From positions 83,084,800-83,148,799 of the forward strand of contig JAZBQD010000030.1 in the NCBI GenBank assembly GCA_036583965.1: a stretch of DNA of 64,000 nucleotides, in the 5' to 3' direction. The notes beneath the pieces are model-generated. The model had not been told where the DNA came from, did no database searches, and worked only from the letters and a program-made list of their open reading frames with translations. How positions within the stretch are numbered: the stretch's first letter is position 1; the number at the start of each line of letters is the position of its first letter. The DNA comes from Prunella strophiata (lineage: Eukaryota; Chordata; Aves; Passeriformes; Prunellidae). Below are positions 62,212 through 64,000 of this stretch, in pieces. The translations under genes were made by a program, and so were the position numbers.

Positions 62212-64000
62212 GTAAGTGGTAATTTTTTTACAATCACGGTTGATTAATTTTGCTGTTAATAATGAAATACAACTAAATACAGTATCTGATAAATTTTTTG
62301 CTCATGAGTGAAGTAGTTTTGTGATCTACACCCAAGAAAATTTTCAAAATGTATTTGCTAGCCACCTTTGAAGATAAAAATCAATTAAAATAAACTAAGA
62401 GTAATTTAAAGAGAATGCAAAAGCAGATGCCATCACCTTCTACTTCTGGGAAACTAAAAGCAGATGTTTTACCTACTCTTAAAAGATTTCACATATACCT
62501 CAACTATACCACGTGATAATAAACACCATATTTAGTGTTGGCTGGCTTAAGAAAATCAAATTTGTTAAAATGGCATGATTATATTAGCAAAAATATTTTT
62601 GGATGAGTTACTAGTTTATCTGGATGTTGTGTAAAAATGCACATATCCCTGAAGGTCAGGCTGTATTACATGTGCTCCAAACAGGCTGAATCCACCCTGG
62701 CAATATCACGATCCAGACAGTTCACTGAATTAAGCTTGTAGATACAGCTAGATTCCAAATTTAAATCAGGAAAAGTTACTACAGAAATAAAACTACAAAC
62801 TTTTTGGAATTAAAGCCACTTGTGAAACTTTGTTTCTTTTTTTTTTTTTCACATCTAACAGAGCAAGTTAAAAGTCACTGTGATAAATAGAATATGTAGT
62901 CCTTACAAAATCCAAATGGTCCTTATTACCTCTACATCATTAACATTTCCTTCTCATAGGCTATTTCTTAAGCACTGTGGGCTCTCATCTTCTGATCAGT
63001 GAAGCCAACTACATTCAGTGAAATACCATCATGCTCACACTTGGGATAAATTCTCCTCAGATCATGAATAAAATGTATTAGGCTGCTACTGTACTGATTC
63101 CCCAGAGAACACTCATGGCAAAGCCAGCATCTAATTCTCCACTCTAAGCTTCTTACTGCAGCTTGCAGGGTTTTTTTTCTAGTTCAGTTTTAACTTTCAT
63201 TTTTCAGTCACTTGGGGGTCAGATGCTGCCCCCAAATAGTTCTTACAAGAGCTGATTCAAATAGGGACAGGACCACTGTTATCCCAGCTTTTGATGCCAT
63301 TGCTCCAGCATCACTGTGCCCCTTAACACATTCCTACAGGATGATCCAGCCACCTGCACATAGACAATCCATTAAGAGTGATGGTTGTAACAAGGCAGGG
63401 GTGGGAAAAGGGATTTAGCTGTCACATATATTTGAATTTATGTTTCTGCTAGGACTGATGGCAGGATCTTTATTTGCCCCCAAAGTCCACTCAGTATTCA
63501 GAGTTCATTTATAAAAATACATTATTGCAGGGACAAGTATAGTAATGTCCTATATAACCAGGGGAACTCTGTAAGCTTGACTGGATAGCATGTGATGGAC
63601 ATGACCTCAGAAAACCTGCTTAACTCACACGGGCAGTAAATTCTGACACTGAAGGCAGCCTAAAGTGATCCACCAACCAGCTGGCTTGGTGAGTCTAGAA
63701 AGATGAGCTTGCCCACTCACTCTTTTCTGATTTCCTACAGAGACACCAGTTAATCTATTGGGAGGTGGAAAACACTTAAGCCAGCATTTTATTTCATTCA
63801 GCTCTCACTCCTTTTGGATAGCTGCATTGGTCTCACCTATAAGGCCAGAACCACACTTTATTCTAGCTATTAGCTGCAAGGGCAGGGCTGAAGTAATCTT
63901 GCTGATATGTACAGATTCCTCTTCCATTCAGCAGAACCTCAGGCTCACAGGAGATGGCAGCAGCAGTTTCTGGGAGCTCCAGCTCTGTTGGAAGGGCTTT

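Larger units (their letters stand above)
57541..64000. other. intergenic DNA to the end of the window
   Basis: No gene, RNA or transposable element is recognised in this 6.5 kb. A short GT-rich run lies at 60886-60910, a T-run at 62834-62850, and one exon-like segment at 62153-62211. If synteny with mammals holds, the next gene would be ATP10A, beyond the window. Confidence 0.5.

Overview
This window comes from a bird nuclear genome and holds the 3' two thirds of one gene on the + strand, GABRB3, which encodes the beta-3 subunit of the GABA-A receptor. Six coding exons can be placed to the base: 1869-2089, 7993-8075, 9153-9290, 17520-17672, 23310-23554 and 35167-35517 (TGA stop). They are 221, 83, 138, 153, 245 and 351 nt long and join in one open frame of 396 codons plus stop. 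They correspond to exons 4-9 of the usual nine-exon beta-subunit gene; exons 1-3 (5' UTR, signal peptide, first ~55-80 residues) lie before base 1. Paralogue choice rests on the C-terminal exon: the RRRSSQLK phosphosite and the [18 protein letters not shown] and WLYYVN blocks fit beta-3 rather than beta-1 or beta-2. Together the exons build the GABA-binding half of the extracellular domain, the Cys-loop, the four membrane helices and the large cytoplasmic loop.

The host is judged avian, probably a songbird. The repeats are CR1 LINE copies on both strands (near 5.7, 9.4, 18.3, 20.6, 25.1, 29.9, 47.5 and 50.3 kb) and two short retroviral LTRs of kinds I associate with passerines. One LTR (9604-9900) sits inside a CR1; the other (19019-19470) sits in the tail of another CR1 and ends in a TTAGGG-like tract.

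Layout: 1-1868 end of intron 3; 1869-35517 exons 4-9 with introns 4-8; 35518 to about 39800 inferred 3' UTR, ending at an AATAAA at 39779; 39.8-64 kb intergenic DNA with no gene I can support, containing two CR1 pieces, a long TTTC microsatellite at 57.4 kb and two weak exon-like segments. No RNA gene, CRISPR array or prokaryotic-type system is present.

The most useful observations concern splicing and the intracellular loop. Intron 6 must use a GC-AG splice pair (CAG|GCAAGT), and that exon is flanked by three TGCATG (RBFOX-type) motifs. Intron 8 contains a 39-nt phase-0 cassette with good splice signals. Exon 9 encodes two RRSS kinase-type motifs instead of the single one I expect from mammalian beta-3. 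I found no novel system.
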